Assembly (NCBI GenBank): GCA_041395325.1
Contig: JAWLAT010000048.1
Location: 1-20,327, forward strand
Reading direction: 5' to 3'
Length of the DNA stretch: 20,327 nt
From: JAWLAT01 sp041395325
GTDB lineage: Bacteria; Pseudomonadota; Gammaproteobacteria; Xanthomonadales; SZUA-5
The translations under genes and the position numbers were made by a program. Every line of letters starts with the position of its first letter. The first letter of the stretch is position 1. Shown here one piece after another: positions 7,966-15,306 of this stretch. The notes below the pieces were generated by a model. It did not search any database. It was given only the letters and a program-made list of their open reading frames with translations, and had not been told where the DNA came from.

Positions 7966-7971
7966 AGGATA
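7966..7971 (-). promoter_or_regulatory. Candidate -10 element for corC
   Basis: TATCCT on the minus strand (context GATGCTATCCTTCAC) lies about 40 bases before the corC ATG, in the 97-bp gap after baeR. No convincing -35 is present. It is offered because the gap suggests that corC and the lnb-like gene have a promoter separate from baeSR. Confidence 0.27.
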
Positions 7972-8023
7972 GCATCGCACCGGGCCAAGGCACATTTCAG
8001 TGTCATGCCGAGCGCGCCGCGGT

Positions 8024-8695
8024 CTACAGGTTCAGCCGGTAGCCCACCCCGTAGACGCCTTCCAGCAACGACGGCTCGAGCAGTCCGGCGACCGCTTCCA
8101 GCTTGCGCCGCAGGTTCTTGGCATGACTGTCCATGGTGCGTTCGCTGACGATGCGATGATCGTCGTAGGCCGCATCGATCAGCTGGCCTCGGCTGAGCAC
8201 CGCGCCAGGCCGCCTTGCCAACGCCTGCAGCAGTCGAAACTCCACCGGCGTCAGATCCAGTGGCTGGCCATCCAGCGCCGCGCGATGACAAGCCGGGTCC
8301 AGTTGCAGGCGCTGTGTGTGCTGGGTCTGGCTCATGCCGGCCCGGCGCAGCTGGGCGCGCACCCGGGCCACCACCTCTCGTGGGCTGAAGGGCTTGCAGA
8401 TGTAGTCGTCGGCGCCGATCTCCAGACCCAATATCCGATCGATCTCCTCGACCCGGGCGGTCAACATGATGATCGGCACTGCACTGCTCTGACGCAGCTC
8501 CCGGCACACGGCCAACCCGTCCTTGCCCGGCAACATCCAGTCCAGCAGCAACAGGTCCGCGGGCCAGTGCAGGGCCCGCTCCACCGCCGTCTCGCCGGCA
8601 TCGAGCCATTCCACCGCATAGCCGGCCGCAGCCAGATAGTCCTGCAGCAGCGAGGCCAGTTTGGGTTCGTCCTCGACCACCAGAATTCGTTGCAT
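8024..8695 (-). CDS. baeR: BaeR-type OmpR-family response regulator
   Basis: 223 residues. The receiver domain (about 3-112) has the acidic pair E8/D9, phospho-acceptor D52 (LLLLDWMLPGKDG), T79 and K101 (ICKPFSPREVV). The winged-helix DNA-binding domain covers about 128-221 (LDLTPVEFRLLQALARRPG, RTMDSHAKNLRRKLE, VYGVGYRL). Several stretches nearly match what I recall of E. coli BaeR: VEDEPKLASLLQDYL, EEIDRILGLEIGADDYICKP, SPREVVARV and DSHAKNLRRKLE. I therefore name it baeR rather than a generic OmpR-type regulator. The ATG overlaps the baeS stop by one base (TGATG), so the two are coupled, in the same order as E. coli baeSR. In E. coli BaeR activates envelope-stress genes such as spy and mdtABC. 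Here a Spy-like gene is divergently placed and no RND pump is in view. Confidence 0.92.
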   Translation of the reverse strand: MQRILVVEDEPKLASLLQDYLAAAGYAVEWLDAGETAVERALHWPADLLLLDWMLPGKDGLAVCRELRQSSAVPIIMLTARVEEIDRILGLEIGADDYICKPFSPREVVARVRAQLRRAGMSQTQHTQRLQLDPACHRAALDGQPLDLTPVEFRLLQALARRPGAVLSRGQLIDAAYDDHRIVSERTMDSHAKNLRRKLEAVAGLLEPSLLEGVYGVGYRLNL

Positions 8696-10203
8696 CAGTG
8701 AGCGCCTCCGCGTCGTGGCAGCCGGCAGCGCAGGCGCAGGCCGCCCAACGGCGATGCGGACGCCTCGATCTCGCCACCGTGCGCCTGCACGATGTTGCGA
8801 CAGATGGCCAGGCCCAGGCCAGCGCCTTCGGGCCGACCCGTGGCATCGCCGCGCCAGTGGCGCTCGAACAAGCGGGCCAACTCCTTCGGTGTCACACCGG
8901 GCGGTGAATCATCGATCTGCAATAGCCAGTTGTCGGACTCGGGCTGCAACTGCACCTGCACCTGACCACCGCGATCGGTGTAGTGGCGCGCGTTGCTGAG
9001 CAGATTGGCCAGCAGCTGTTCCAGCCGGTCGGGGTCGGCCCGTTCCAGCCAGGCGCTGTCGGGCAACTGCAATTCGATCTGCAGCCCGGCCTCGGTCAGG
9101 CTGCCACGCTGGCCGTCGACCGCCGCGCGAACCAGTTCGACCAGGTCGACGCGGCCGAAGCGATAGTGCATCGCGCCGCTGTCTGATCGCGCCAGCTCAT
9201 GCAATTCATCAATGCGCCGCCCCAGCCGTTCGGTTTCGGCCAGCAACGAGGCCAGTGCCGTGCGATCGAGGGGACGAATGCCGTCTTCCAGCGCCTGCAG
9301 CTCACCGCGCAGGATCGCCACCGGCGTGCGCAGCTCGTGGGAGATGTCGGCCATCCAGCGGCTGCGCGCCTCCCGCGCCTGTTCCAGCGTGGCCGCCATG
9401 CCATTGAATTCACGCGCCAGGTCGGCCAGTTCGTGCTCGCCGACCACTGCCGCGCGGGCCGCGTAGTCACCCTGGGCCCAGCGCCGACTGCTGGCCGCCA
9501 ACGCATCCACCGGTCGCAGCAAGCGTCTGGCCAAGGCCCAGCTGACCAGCAGTGCCAGCGCCAACAGGGCCAATGCCAGGGCGATCGCCTGCCAGCTTTG
9601 CGAGCGGACAAAATCCCGATCGGCGGCGCCGTGGGCCTGTCGCACCGGTTCCAGTACCAGCCAGCCGACGATCTGCCCATTGATTTGAATGGACTCACGG
9701 ACTGCATCGATCGACGCCCCCCGACCGAGCAAGCGGTTGCCTTCGGCATCGAGCAGGCTGAGCCGACGCGGGAAGGCCAGATCGCCCGCCGCGCCGGCCG
9801 GTCGCACCGGCGCGGGTGCCGGCGGCGGTGGCGCAGCTGGCGGTGGCCGTGGCGGGCGTGGCCGCAGCGGCGGCGGTCCGGTCGCGTCGTCGGACTCTCG
9901 AGGGGCTGGCGGTGGGCCTGGTCGCGGCCGACGCGGACCCGGACCTTCCCCGCCCAGCTGATTCCGCAGGATCTCGTCCCAGCGCCAGCGCTGCCGCAAC
10001 AAGCGATCCCAGCTGCCGCTGTGGCGATACTCGGCGGCCAGCTGGCCAGCCATATCGTGCAGTCGACCCTGCTCGCTCCGGTTCAGGTACTCGATCAGGC
10101 CATGACGGAAGCCCTGTAACTGCAGCGCAGCCTGCACGGCCAGCGCCAGCAGCAGCAGCGCGGCCGTGAGGGCAAACCAGCGATGCCACAGGCGCAGGCG
10201 CAT
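8695..10203 (-). CDS. baeS: BaeS-type sensor histidine kinase with proline-rich periplasmic insert
   Basis: 502 residues. Inner membrane protein with TM1 about 9-30, a periplasmic sensor region about 31-203, TM2 about 204-224, HAMP about 225-278, then the kinase core. His289 lies in the H-box (MADISHELRTPVAILRGEL), followed by EDGIRPLD and the DELHELARSDSGAM region, very like BaeS. The N-box is LLANLLSNARHY, G1 is IDDSPPG and G2 is GAGLGLAI. ATP-binding residues look intact. The oddity is a proline/arginine-rich run at residues 86-137 (nt 9793-9948, more than twenty prolines) inside the sensor region, which would be extended and unlike a folded sensor loop. It is first in the baeS-baeR unit. 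Its leader is shared with the divergent Spy-like gene and contains a BaeR-box-like site. Confidence 0.92.
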   Translation of the reverse strand: MRLRLWHRWFALTAALLLLALAVQAALQLQGFRHGLIEYLNRSEQGRLHDMAGQLAAEYRHSGSWDRLLRQRWRWDEILRNQLGGEGPGPRRPRPGPPPAPRESDDATGPPPLRPRPPRPPPAAPPPPAPAPVRPAGAAGDLAFPRRLSLLDAEGNRLLGRGASIDAVRESIQINGQIVGWLVLEPVRQAHGAADRDFVRSQSWQAIALALALLALALLVSWALARRLLRPVDALAASSRRWAQGDYAARAAVVGEHELADLAREFNGMAATLEQAREARSRWMADISHELRTPVAILRGELQALEDGIRPLDRTALASLLAETERLGRRIDELHELARSDSGAMHYRFGRVDLVELVRAAVDGQRGSLTEAGLQIELQLPDSAWLERADPDRLEQLLANLLSNARHYTDRGGQVQVQLQPESDNWLLQIDDSPPGVTPKELARLFERHWRGDATGRPEGAGLGLAICRNIVQAHGGEIEASASPLGGLRLRCRLPRRGGAH

Positions 10204-10275
10204 GCAGGCCTCAGGACACAGGCGGAGATCGCAGTGTGCGCAGCGATGGTCGGCAAGGCCAGTGACTGCACCGAA

Positions 10276-10299
10276 TCTCCATGATTTCTCCCAATTGGC
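10276..10299. promoter_or_regulatory. BaeR-box-like site in the divergent baeS / spy-like intergene
   Basis: TCTCCATGATT (10276-10286) matches 11 consecutive positions of the E. coli BaeR box as I recall it (TTTTTCTCCATDATTGGC). It is followed, overlapping by two bases, by TTTCTCC-CA-ATTGGC (10285-10299), which has both halves of the same box with a spacer one base short. The site is 60 bases before the Spy-like ATG and 72 bases from the baeS start, a normal place for an OmpR-family activator. The sequence match is seen; binding by this BaeR is inferred. Confidence 0.6.
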
Positions 10300-10358
10300 T
10301 GCAAAGAGCGGGCGCAGCCTGCAGGGGCCGTCAAGCAGACGGTGTCATGGAGACACAC

Positions 10359-10724
10359 ATGATCCGCTCGATACTGATTGGTCTGGGTCTGTCGCTGAGC
10401 CTTGGCGCGGCCGCGATGCCACCGCCGCCACCGAGCCCGGAAATGCGCGCGGCGCACCTGGCGCGTGCGTTGTCACTGAGCGAAGCACAATACGACGATG
10501 TCCTGACCTTGCTGCAGGCGCAGGCCGCCGAGGACCAGAGCCGGCACTGTCGCGACCAATCTGCCCGGCAGGCACGGCGCGACGAGACCGACGCGCAGAT
10601 CGCCAGTCTGCTGACCACCGAGCAGCAGAGTCGCTTCGTTCAGCTGCAGCAGCAGCGACCGGCCCCGCCCCCTGGCCGCGGGCCCTGTGGTCCGCGCCCG
10701 TCGGCCACCGGAGCGACGTCATGA
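10359..10724 (+). CDS. Spy/CpxP-like periplasmic protein (LTxxQ family)
   Basis: 121 residues. The ATG at 10359 is preferred over 10347 because GGAG (10349-10352) precedes it by six bases. The signal peptide is MIRSILIGLGLSLSLGAAA, and the mature part opens with a polyproline run (MPPPPPSPEMR). The helical part carries two motifs of the Spy/CpxP/LTxxQ type: LSEAQ at 40-44 and LTTEQ at 85-89, joined by a charged helix. It ends in a Pro/Gly-rich tail. In E. coli Spy is an ATP-independent periplasmic chaperone induced by BaeR, and here the gene is divergent from baeSR with a BaeR-box-like site between. The last four bases overlap the peroxidase start (ATGA), so both are probably co-translated. 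An alternative family is a metal-responsive CnrR/ZraP-like protein; two cysteines (64, 110) could matter for that. Confidence 0.75.
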   Translation: MIRSILIGLGLSLSLGAAAMPPPPPSPEMRAAHLARALSLSEAQYDDVLTLLQAQAAEDQSRHCRDQSARQARRDETDAQIASLLTTEQQSRFVQLQQQRPAPPPGRGPCGPRPSATGATS

Positions 10725-12376
10725 GTGGCCGGCGAGCATGGGCGCTGTTGCCAGCGCTGCTGTTGGGTGGCTCCGCCATCGCGCAGCCCGATGAGCCGGC
10801 GGCCAATCCGGTGTCCCCCGCACTGCGCTTGCAGCGCGACGCTGTCGATCGCCAGCCACCCCCGCCGCCACAACCACCCACGGACTGGCGCAGCATCGAC
10901 GGCAGTGGCAACAACGCATCTGATCCGACCATGGGCCAGGCCGGCCGCGCCTTGCGGCGCCTGCAGCCCGCGGCCTATGCCGATGGGGCGGCTGAACTGG
11001 CGGGTCCGGGCCGACCCAGTCCGCGCGTGGTCAGCAATGCGCTGCACCGACAGACCGAATCCCGACCCAACAGCGCGGGCCTCAGTGACCTCTTCTGGCA
11101 GTGGGGACAGTTCCTCGATCACGATATCGATCTGACCGATGGCACCGACCCGCCCGAACCGGCCGCAATCGCGGTGCCGACCGGCGATCCAGCCTTCGAC
11201 CCGGACGGCCTGGGCGACCGAACCATCGCCTTCAATCGCTCGCGTCATGACGGCGGCCAGCCGCGCCAGCAGATCAACGAGATTACCGGCTGGATCGATG
11301 CCTCGCAGGTCTACGGTTCAAACGCGGTGCGGGCGCGTCAACTGCGCCGACTCGATGGCAGCGGGAAGTTGCGTGAAAGCCCAGGGCGCTTGCTGCCCAC
11401 CTCGCTCGACCCGTCATTGCCGGAGGACAGCTACCAGTTTCACGCCGGCGACCTGCGCGTCAACGAGCAGGTGGGCCTGATCAGCATGCACACGTTGTTC
11501 CTGCGTGAGCACAACCGCCAGGCCGAGCGGATTGCCCGTCGGCAACCGCAGCTGGACGACGAGCAGATCTACCAGGCGGCGCGGGCGATCGTCGGTGCCC
11601 AAATGCAGCACATCACCTATCACGAGTTTCTGCCACTGCTGCTGGGTGAGAGCGCGCTGCCGGCGTACCAGGGCTACGACCCGCAAGTCGACGGCCGCAT
11701 CCGCAATCAGTTCTCCACGGCGGCCTTCCGCCTCGGTCACACGTTGCTCAGCCCGGTGCTGCTGCGACTGGACGCCAACGGTCAGCCCATTGAAGCTGGC
11801 CACCTGTCACTGGCCGACGCCTTCTTCGCACCGACGCGGATTCGAGACGAAGGCGGCATCGAACCGCTGCTGCGCGGGCTGGCCACTCAGCGCTGCCAGC
11901 AGCTGGACTTGCAGGTGGTCGACGAAGTGCGCGATTTCCTGTTCGGCCTGCCCGGACACGGTGGCTTCGATCTGGCGTCGTTGAACATCCAACGCGGCCG
12001 GGATCACGGCCTGCCGGACTACAACAGCCTGCGCCGCGGCAGCGGTCAACGACCGGCCCGCGGGTTTCGAGATATCAACAGCGACCCCACAATTTCGACC
12101 GCGCTGCGCGAGGTCTACGCCAGCGTCGACGACATCGACCCCTGGACCGGCTTGCTGGCCGAGCCGCCACGCCACGGCATCGTCGGCGAAACGCTGTTTC
12201 GCCTGTTGCGCGATCAGTTCCTGGCCCTGCGAGACGGCGACCGCTTCTGGTACCAGCGTGCACTCGACCGCGATAGCCGCCGTGAAGTGGAGGACACGCG
12301 ACTGATCGACATCATCCGGCGCAACACCAACATCGGTGACAGCATCGACAATGACCCCTGGCACGCCGATCGCTGA
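10721..12376 (+). CDS. Exported animal-type heme peroxidase
   Basis: 551 residues. The ATG at 10721 overlaps the upstream stop and begins a signal peptide (MSGRRAWALLPALLLGGSAIA). The sequence follows the myeloperoxidase/lactoperoxidase superfamily. The distal motif WGQFLDHDIDLT has His134 with Asp133 (equivalent to the heme-ester Asp94 of MPO). The calcium-site pattern ITGWIDASQVYGS is kept. DLRVNEQVG has catalytic Arg246 and Glu249 (equivalent to Arg239 and Glu242), with Gln250 where MPO has the heme-linking Met243. ISMHTLFLREHNR follows. Proximal His340 is in FRLGHTLLSP, and LNIQRGRDHGLPDYN contains the conserved Asn422. The catalytic and heme-linking set is therefore complete except for the MPO-specific methionine. 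Likely a secreted or periplasmic enzyme oxidising halides, pseudohalides or phenols with H2O2; the substrate is unknown. A polyproline run (QPPPPPQPP) lies near the N-terminus. Confidence 0.93.
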   Translation: MSGRRAWALLPALLLGGSAIAQPDEPAANPVSPALRLQRDAVDRQPPPPPQPPTDWRSIDGSGNNASDPTMGQAGRALRRLQPAAYADGAAELAGPGRPSPRVVSNALHRQTESRPNSAGLSDLFWQWGQFLDHDIDLTDGTDPPEPAAIAVPTGDPAFDPDGLGDRTIAFNRSRHDGGQPRQQINEITGWIDASQVYGSNAVRARQLRRLDGSGKLRESPGRLLPTSLDPSLPEDSYQFHAGDLRVNEQVGLISMHTLFLREHNRQAERIARRQPQLDDEQIYQAARAIVGAQMQHITYHEFLPLLLGESALPAYQGYDPQVDGRIRNQFSTAAFRLGHTLLSPVLLRLDANGQPIEAGHLSLADAFFAPTRIRDEGGIEPLLRGLATQRCQQLDLQVVDEVRDFLFGLPGHGGFDLASLNIQRGRDHGLPDYNSLRRGSGQRPARGFRDINSDPTISTALREVYASVDDIDPWTGLLAEPPRHGIVGETLFRLLRDQFLALRDGDRFWYQRALDRDSRREVEDTRLIDIIRRNTNIGDSIDNDPWHADR

Positions 12377-12389
12377 CCTGGACGAGATC

Positions 12390-12419
12390 AACCCGCGCCG
12401 GGCAGCGCCGGCGTGGGTT
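12390..12419 (+). terminator. 12-bp hairpin between the peroxidase gene and miaB
   Basis: Bases 12390-12401 pair with 12408-12419 over 12 positions (one G-T) around the loop GCAGCG, 13 bases after the peroxidase stop. No T-run follows; instead ATACTTGG. It may end the peroxidase transcript, and it also touches the candidate miaB -10 box, so an operator role is possible. Confidence 0.45.
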
Positions 12420-12424
12420 ATACT
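12419..12424 (+). promoter_or_regulatory. Candidate -10 element for the miaB operon
   Basis: TATACT (5 of 6 to TATAAT), 28 bases before the miaB ATG. The expected -35 position falls inside the GC-rich hairpin arm and does not resemble TTGACA. If real, the leader would be only about 20 bases long. Confidence 0.4.
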
Positions 12425-12451
12425 TGGAAGGTTTCCCCGCGCCTTTTTGCC

Positions 12452-13795
12452 ATGTCCCGCAAGCTGTACATCAAGACTCAGGGTTGCCAGATGAACGAAT
12501 ACGACTCGGCCAGGATGGTCGACGTGCTCGCTCAGGAACATGGCATGGAACTGACCGAACGCGAGGACGAAGCCGACGTCATCCTGATCAATACCTGCTC
12601 TATCCGCGAGAAGGCGCAGGAGAAAGTCTTCTCGCAGCTGGGTCGATGGAAGCAGCTGAAGAAGGACAAGCCGGAGCTGCTGATCGGTGTGGGCGGCTGC
12701 GTCGCCAGTCAGGAAGGCGAGGCCATCATCCAGCGGGCGCCCTTCGTCGACGTGGTGTTCGGTCCGCAAACCCTGCATCGCCTGCCCGGGCTGCTGGAGC
12801 AGGCCAGCGGGGGCCGCAAGGCGGTTGATATTTCCTTCCCGGAAATCGAGAAGTTCGATCGACTGCCGGAGCCGCGCGCCGAGGGCCCGACCGCATTCGT
12901 CTCGATCATGGAAGGCTGCAGCAAGTACTGCAGCTACTGCGTGGTGCCTTACACCCGCGGTGAGGAGATCTCCCGCCCCTTCGACGACGTCGTGGCCGAA
13001 GTGGCGCAACTGGCCGAACAGGGCGTGCGCGAAGTCACGCTGCTGGGGCAGAACGTCAACGCCTATCGCGGCCCCATGCACGATGGCGGCGAGTGCGACC
13101 TGGGTCTGCTCATCCAGTTCATTGCGCAGTTGCCGGGCATCGGCCGGATTCGCTTCACCACCTCGCATCCAGTCGAGTTCAACGACAGCCTGATCCAGGC
13201 CTATGCCGAGACGCCGGCACTGGTCAGCCATTTGCATCTGCCGGTGCAGGCCGGATCCGATCGGATTCTGACGGCGATGAAGCGCGGCCACACGGTGCTC
13301 GAGTTCAAGCAGAAGATGCGCAAGCTGAAGGCAGCGCGGCCGGGCATCACGATTTCCTCGGATTTCATCGTCGGCTTCCCCGGCGAAACCGAGGCCGATT
13401 TCCAGGCCACGCTCAAGCTGGTGGAGGAGATCGGTTTCGACCAGAGCTTCTCCTTCATCTACTCGCGTCGTCCCGGCACGCCAGCGTCCAATCTGCCCGA
13501 CCCCACGCCGGAAGCGGAGAAGAAGGACCGCCTGGCGCGGCTGCAGGCCCTGCTCGATCGCCAGGCCCGCGCCATCAGCGCGGCCATGGTCGGCACCCGT
13601 CAGCAGGTGCTGGTGGAAGGTCCCAGCCGCAAGAACCCGGCCCAGCTGTGCGGCCGCACCGAGAACAACCGGGTGGTGAACTTCGACGCGCCCGAGCGCC
13701 TGATCGGCCAGTTCATCGACCTGGAGATCACCGAGGCACTGGCCAATTCGCTGCGCGGCCGGGTCATCACGCGCGACTCCGAACTGGCGGCCTGA
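12452..13795 (+). CDS. miaB: tRNA-2-methylthio-N6-dimethylallyladenosine synthase MiaB
   Basis: 447 residues. The start MSRKLYIKTQGCQMNEYDS is the typical family start; the frame also opens at a GTG at 12413 inside the hairpin, which I reject. The N-terminal methylthiotransferase domain has three cluster cysteines, C12, C49 (INTCSIREKA) and C83 (GGCVASQ). The radical-SAM domain has C156, C160 and C163 (CSKYCSYC), and a TRAM domain closes the C-terminus (from about residue 380). All six cysteines of the two 4Fe-4S clusters are present, so it should be active: it adds the methylthio group to i6A37 of tRNAs reading UNN codons. No Shine-Dalgarno is visible in the pyrimidine-rich leader. It is first of miaB-phoH-ybeY, with phoH 34 bases downstream. 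Confidence 0.97.
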   Translation: MSRKLYIKTQGCQMNEYDSARMVDVLAQEHGMELTEREDEADVILINTCSIREKAQEKVFSQLGRWKQLKKDKPELLIGVGGCVASQEGEAIIQRAPFVDVVFGPQTLHRLPGLLEQASGGRKAVDISFPEIEKFDRLPEPRAEGPTAFVSIMEGCSKYCSYCVVPYTRGEEISRPFDDVVAEVAQLAEQGVREVTLLGQNVNAYRGPMHDGGECDLGLLIQFIAQLPGIGRIRFTTSHPVEFNDSLIQAYAETPALVSHLHLPVQAGSDRILTAMKRGHTVLEFKQKMRKLKAARPGITISSDFIVGFPGETEADFQATLKLVEEIGFDQSFSFIYSRRPGTPASNLPDPTPEAEKKDRLARLQALLDRQARAISAAMVGTRQQVLVEGPSRKNPAQLCGRTENNRVVNFDAPERLIGQFIDLEITEALANSLRGRVITRDSELAA

Positions 13796-13828
13796 GCGCC
13801 GTCCCCAACGCTTTTCAGGACACCTGGC

Positions 13829-14866
13829 ATGCAGGTCAATCGCCGCTCAGTGGGCGAACTCAGCCACAGCACGATGGTGCTGGAGCCCGAAGACAACGAA
13901 CGGCTGGCCAATCTGCTCGGCCCCTTCGACGAGCATCTGCGCCTGCTGGAACTGCGGTTGGGCGTGCAGATCCGCAATCGCGGCCACATCTTCGAGCTGA
14001 TCGGCACCGAGAATGCCGTGCGCCTGGGCGAGAAGGTCCTGCGTGCACTGCATGACGCCACCGCCGAGGAAGCGCTCGATGGGCCCAAGGTGCAGCTGAC
14101 GATTGCCGAACTGGGTGAGTCGCAACTGGAGGAGGCCAGCGCCGGCGAAGCGCAGGAAGTGGTGATTCGCACTCGCCGCGGCATGGTCAAGGGCCGTACC
14201 GGCAATCAGCAGCGCTATCTGCACAGCATCGTCAGTCACGACATCAACTTCGGCATCGGCCCGGCCGGCACCGGCAAGACCTATCTGGCGGTGGCCAGTG
14301 CGGTCGAGGCGCTGGAAAGTCAGCGGGTGCAACGGTTGGTGCTGGTGCGACCGGCGGTGGAGGCCGGCGAGAAGCTCGGCTTCCTGCCCGGCGACCTGGC
14401 GCAGAAGGTCGATCCCTATTTGCGACCGTTGTACGACGCCCTGTACGAGATGCTCGGCGTGGAACGCGTGGCCAAGCTGGTCGAGCGCAATGTCATCGAA
14501 GTGGCACCCCTGGCCTACATGCGCGGGCGCACGCTGAACGATGCCTTCATCATCCTCGACGAGGCGCAGAACACCACCGCCGAGCAGATGAAGATGTTCC
14601 TGACCCGCATCGGCTTCGGCGCCACCGCCGTGGTCACCGGCGATCTGACCCAGATCGATTTGCCGCGCAAAAGCGCCTCGGGTCTGCGTCAGGCGATCGA
14701 GGTGCTCAAGGATGTGGCCGGCATCAGCTTCACCTTCTTCCAGTCGGTCGACGTGGTGCGGCATCCGCTGGTGCAAAAGGTGGTGCAGGCCTATTCCCGC
14801 TTCGAAGAGCAGCAGACCCAGGCCCGATCGGAGCGCAACGGCGGCGTGCCCAGCGATTCGGAATGA
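13829..14866 (+). CDS. ybeZ: PhoH-like P-loop ATPase YbeZ
   Basis: 345 residues. The ATG at 13829 follows AGGA (13817-13820). An N-terminal domain of about 110 residues has a KH-like start (GVQIRNRGHIFELIGT). Then comes the PhoH ATPase domain: Walker A GPAGTGKT at 144-151, the VLVRPAVEAGEKLGFLPGDL segment, Walker B FIILDEAQN around 240-248, and GDLTQIDLP at 271-279. This matches E. coli YbeZ, a nucleotide-hydrolysing partner of the endoribonuclease YbeY that acts in rRNA processing and ribosome quality control. It lies between miaB and ybeY, with its stop overlapping the ybeY start (ATGA at 14863-14866). Confidence 0.96.
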   Translation: MQVNRRSVGELSHSTMVLEPEDNERLANLLGPFDEHLRLLELRLGVQIRNRGHIFELIGTENAVRLGEKVLRALHDATAEEALDGPKVQLTIAELGESQLEEASAGEAQEVVIRTRRGMVKGRTGNQQRYLHSIVSHDINFGIGPAGTGKTYLAVASAVEALESQRVQRLVLVRPAVEAGEKLGFLPGDLAQKVDPYLRPLYDALYEMLGVERVAKLVERNVIEVAPLAYMRGRTLNDAFIILDEAQNTTAEQMKMFLTRIGFGATAVVTGDLTQIDLPRKSASGLRQAIEVLKDVAGISFTFFQSVDVVRHPLVQKVVQAYSRFEEQQTQARSERNGGVPSDSE

Positions 14867-15306
14867 GCCAGATCGCCATCCAGTACGGCCTGCCCCGGCG
14901 TGGCCTGCCGGCCGCAACGCGTTTGCGCCGCTGCCTGGAGCAAGCCCAGCAGGCACTGGGCGAAGCCGGCGGCCTGTGCGTGCGGTTGGTCGATGTGGCA
15001 GAGGGGCGTCAGCTCAACGCTGACTACCGAGGCAAGGACTACGCCACCAATGTGTTGTCCTTTCCGGCCGATGTGGCCATCGAAGGCGAGCGCTGGCTCG
15101 GTGATCTGGTGCTGTGCGCCCCGGTGATCGCCCGTGAAGCCGCCGAACAGGGCAAGTCACTGCCCGACCACTACGCCCATCTGCTGGTCCACGGCCTGCT
15201 GCACCTGCTCGGCCACGATCACCAGGACGATGCTGAAGCCGAAGCGATGGAAGCCTTGGAAGTGCAGCTGTTGGCGGGACTGGGCGTGGGGAATCCTTAC
15301 TGCTGA
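14863..15306 (+). CDS. ybeY: Endoribonuclease YbeY
   Basis: 147 residues, translationally coupled to ybeZ by an ATGA overlap. The zinc site H-G-x-x-H-x(5)-H is visible as H110, H114 and H120 (VHGLLHLLGHDHQDD). YRGKDYATNVLSFP (55-68) is the family's second signature. YbeY is a single-strand RNA endonuclease needed for 16S rRNA 3'-end maturation and 70S quality control. The length is close to the usual 150-160. In many gammaproteobacteria ybeX(corC) and lnt come next. Here the gene ends directly in a G-rich heptad repeat, and the next gene is pilT. Confidence 0.96.
   Translation: MSQIAIQYGLPRRGLPAATRLRRCLEQAQQALGEAGGLCVRLVDVAEGRQLNADYRGKDYATNVLSFPADVAIEGERWLGDLVLCAPVIAREAAEQGKSLPDHYAHLLVHGLLHLLGHDHQDDAEAEAMEALEVQLLAGLGVGNPYC

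Noticed and set aside
7923..8846. 307-codon minus-strand frame overlapping baeR
   Set aside because: Another frame over baeR and the 3' end of baeS; no motif and no plausible start context.
12413..12451. GTG at 12413 as the miaB start
   Set aside because: It lies inside the hairpin and ahead of the likely transcription start, and MSRKLYIKTQGCQMN is the usual family beginning.
11807..13291. 494-codon open frame on the minus strand
   Set aside because: Covers the 3' part of the heme peroxidase and most of miaB, both of which have complete catalytic motifs on the + strand.
13847..14956. 369-codon open frame on the minus strand
   Set aside because: Antisense to ybeZ and ybeY, both with intact motifs; composition is typical of a shadow frame.
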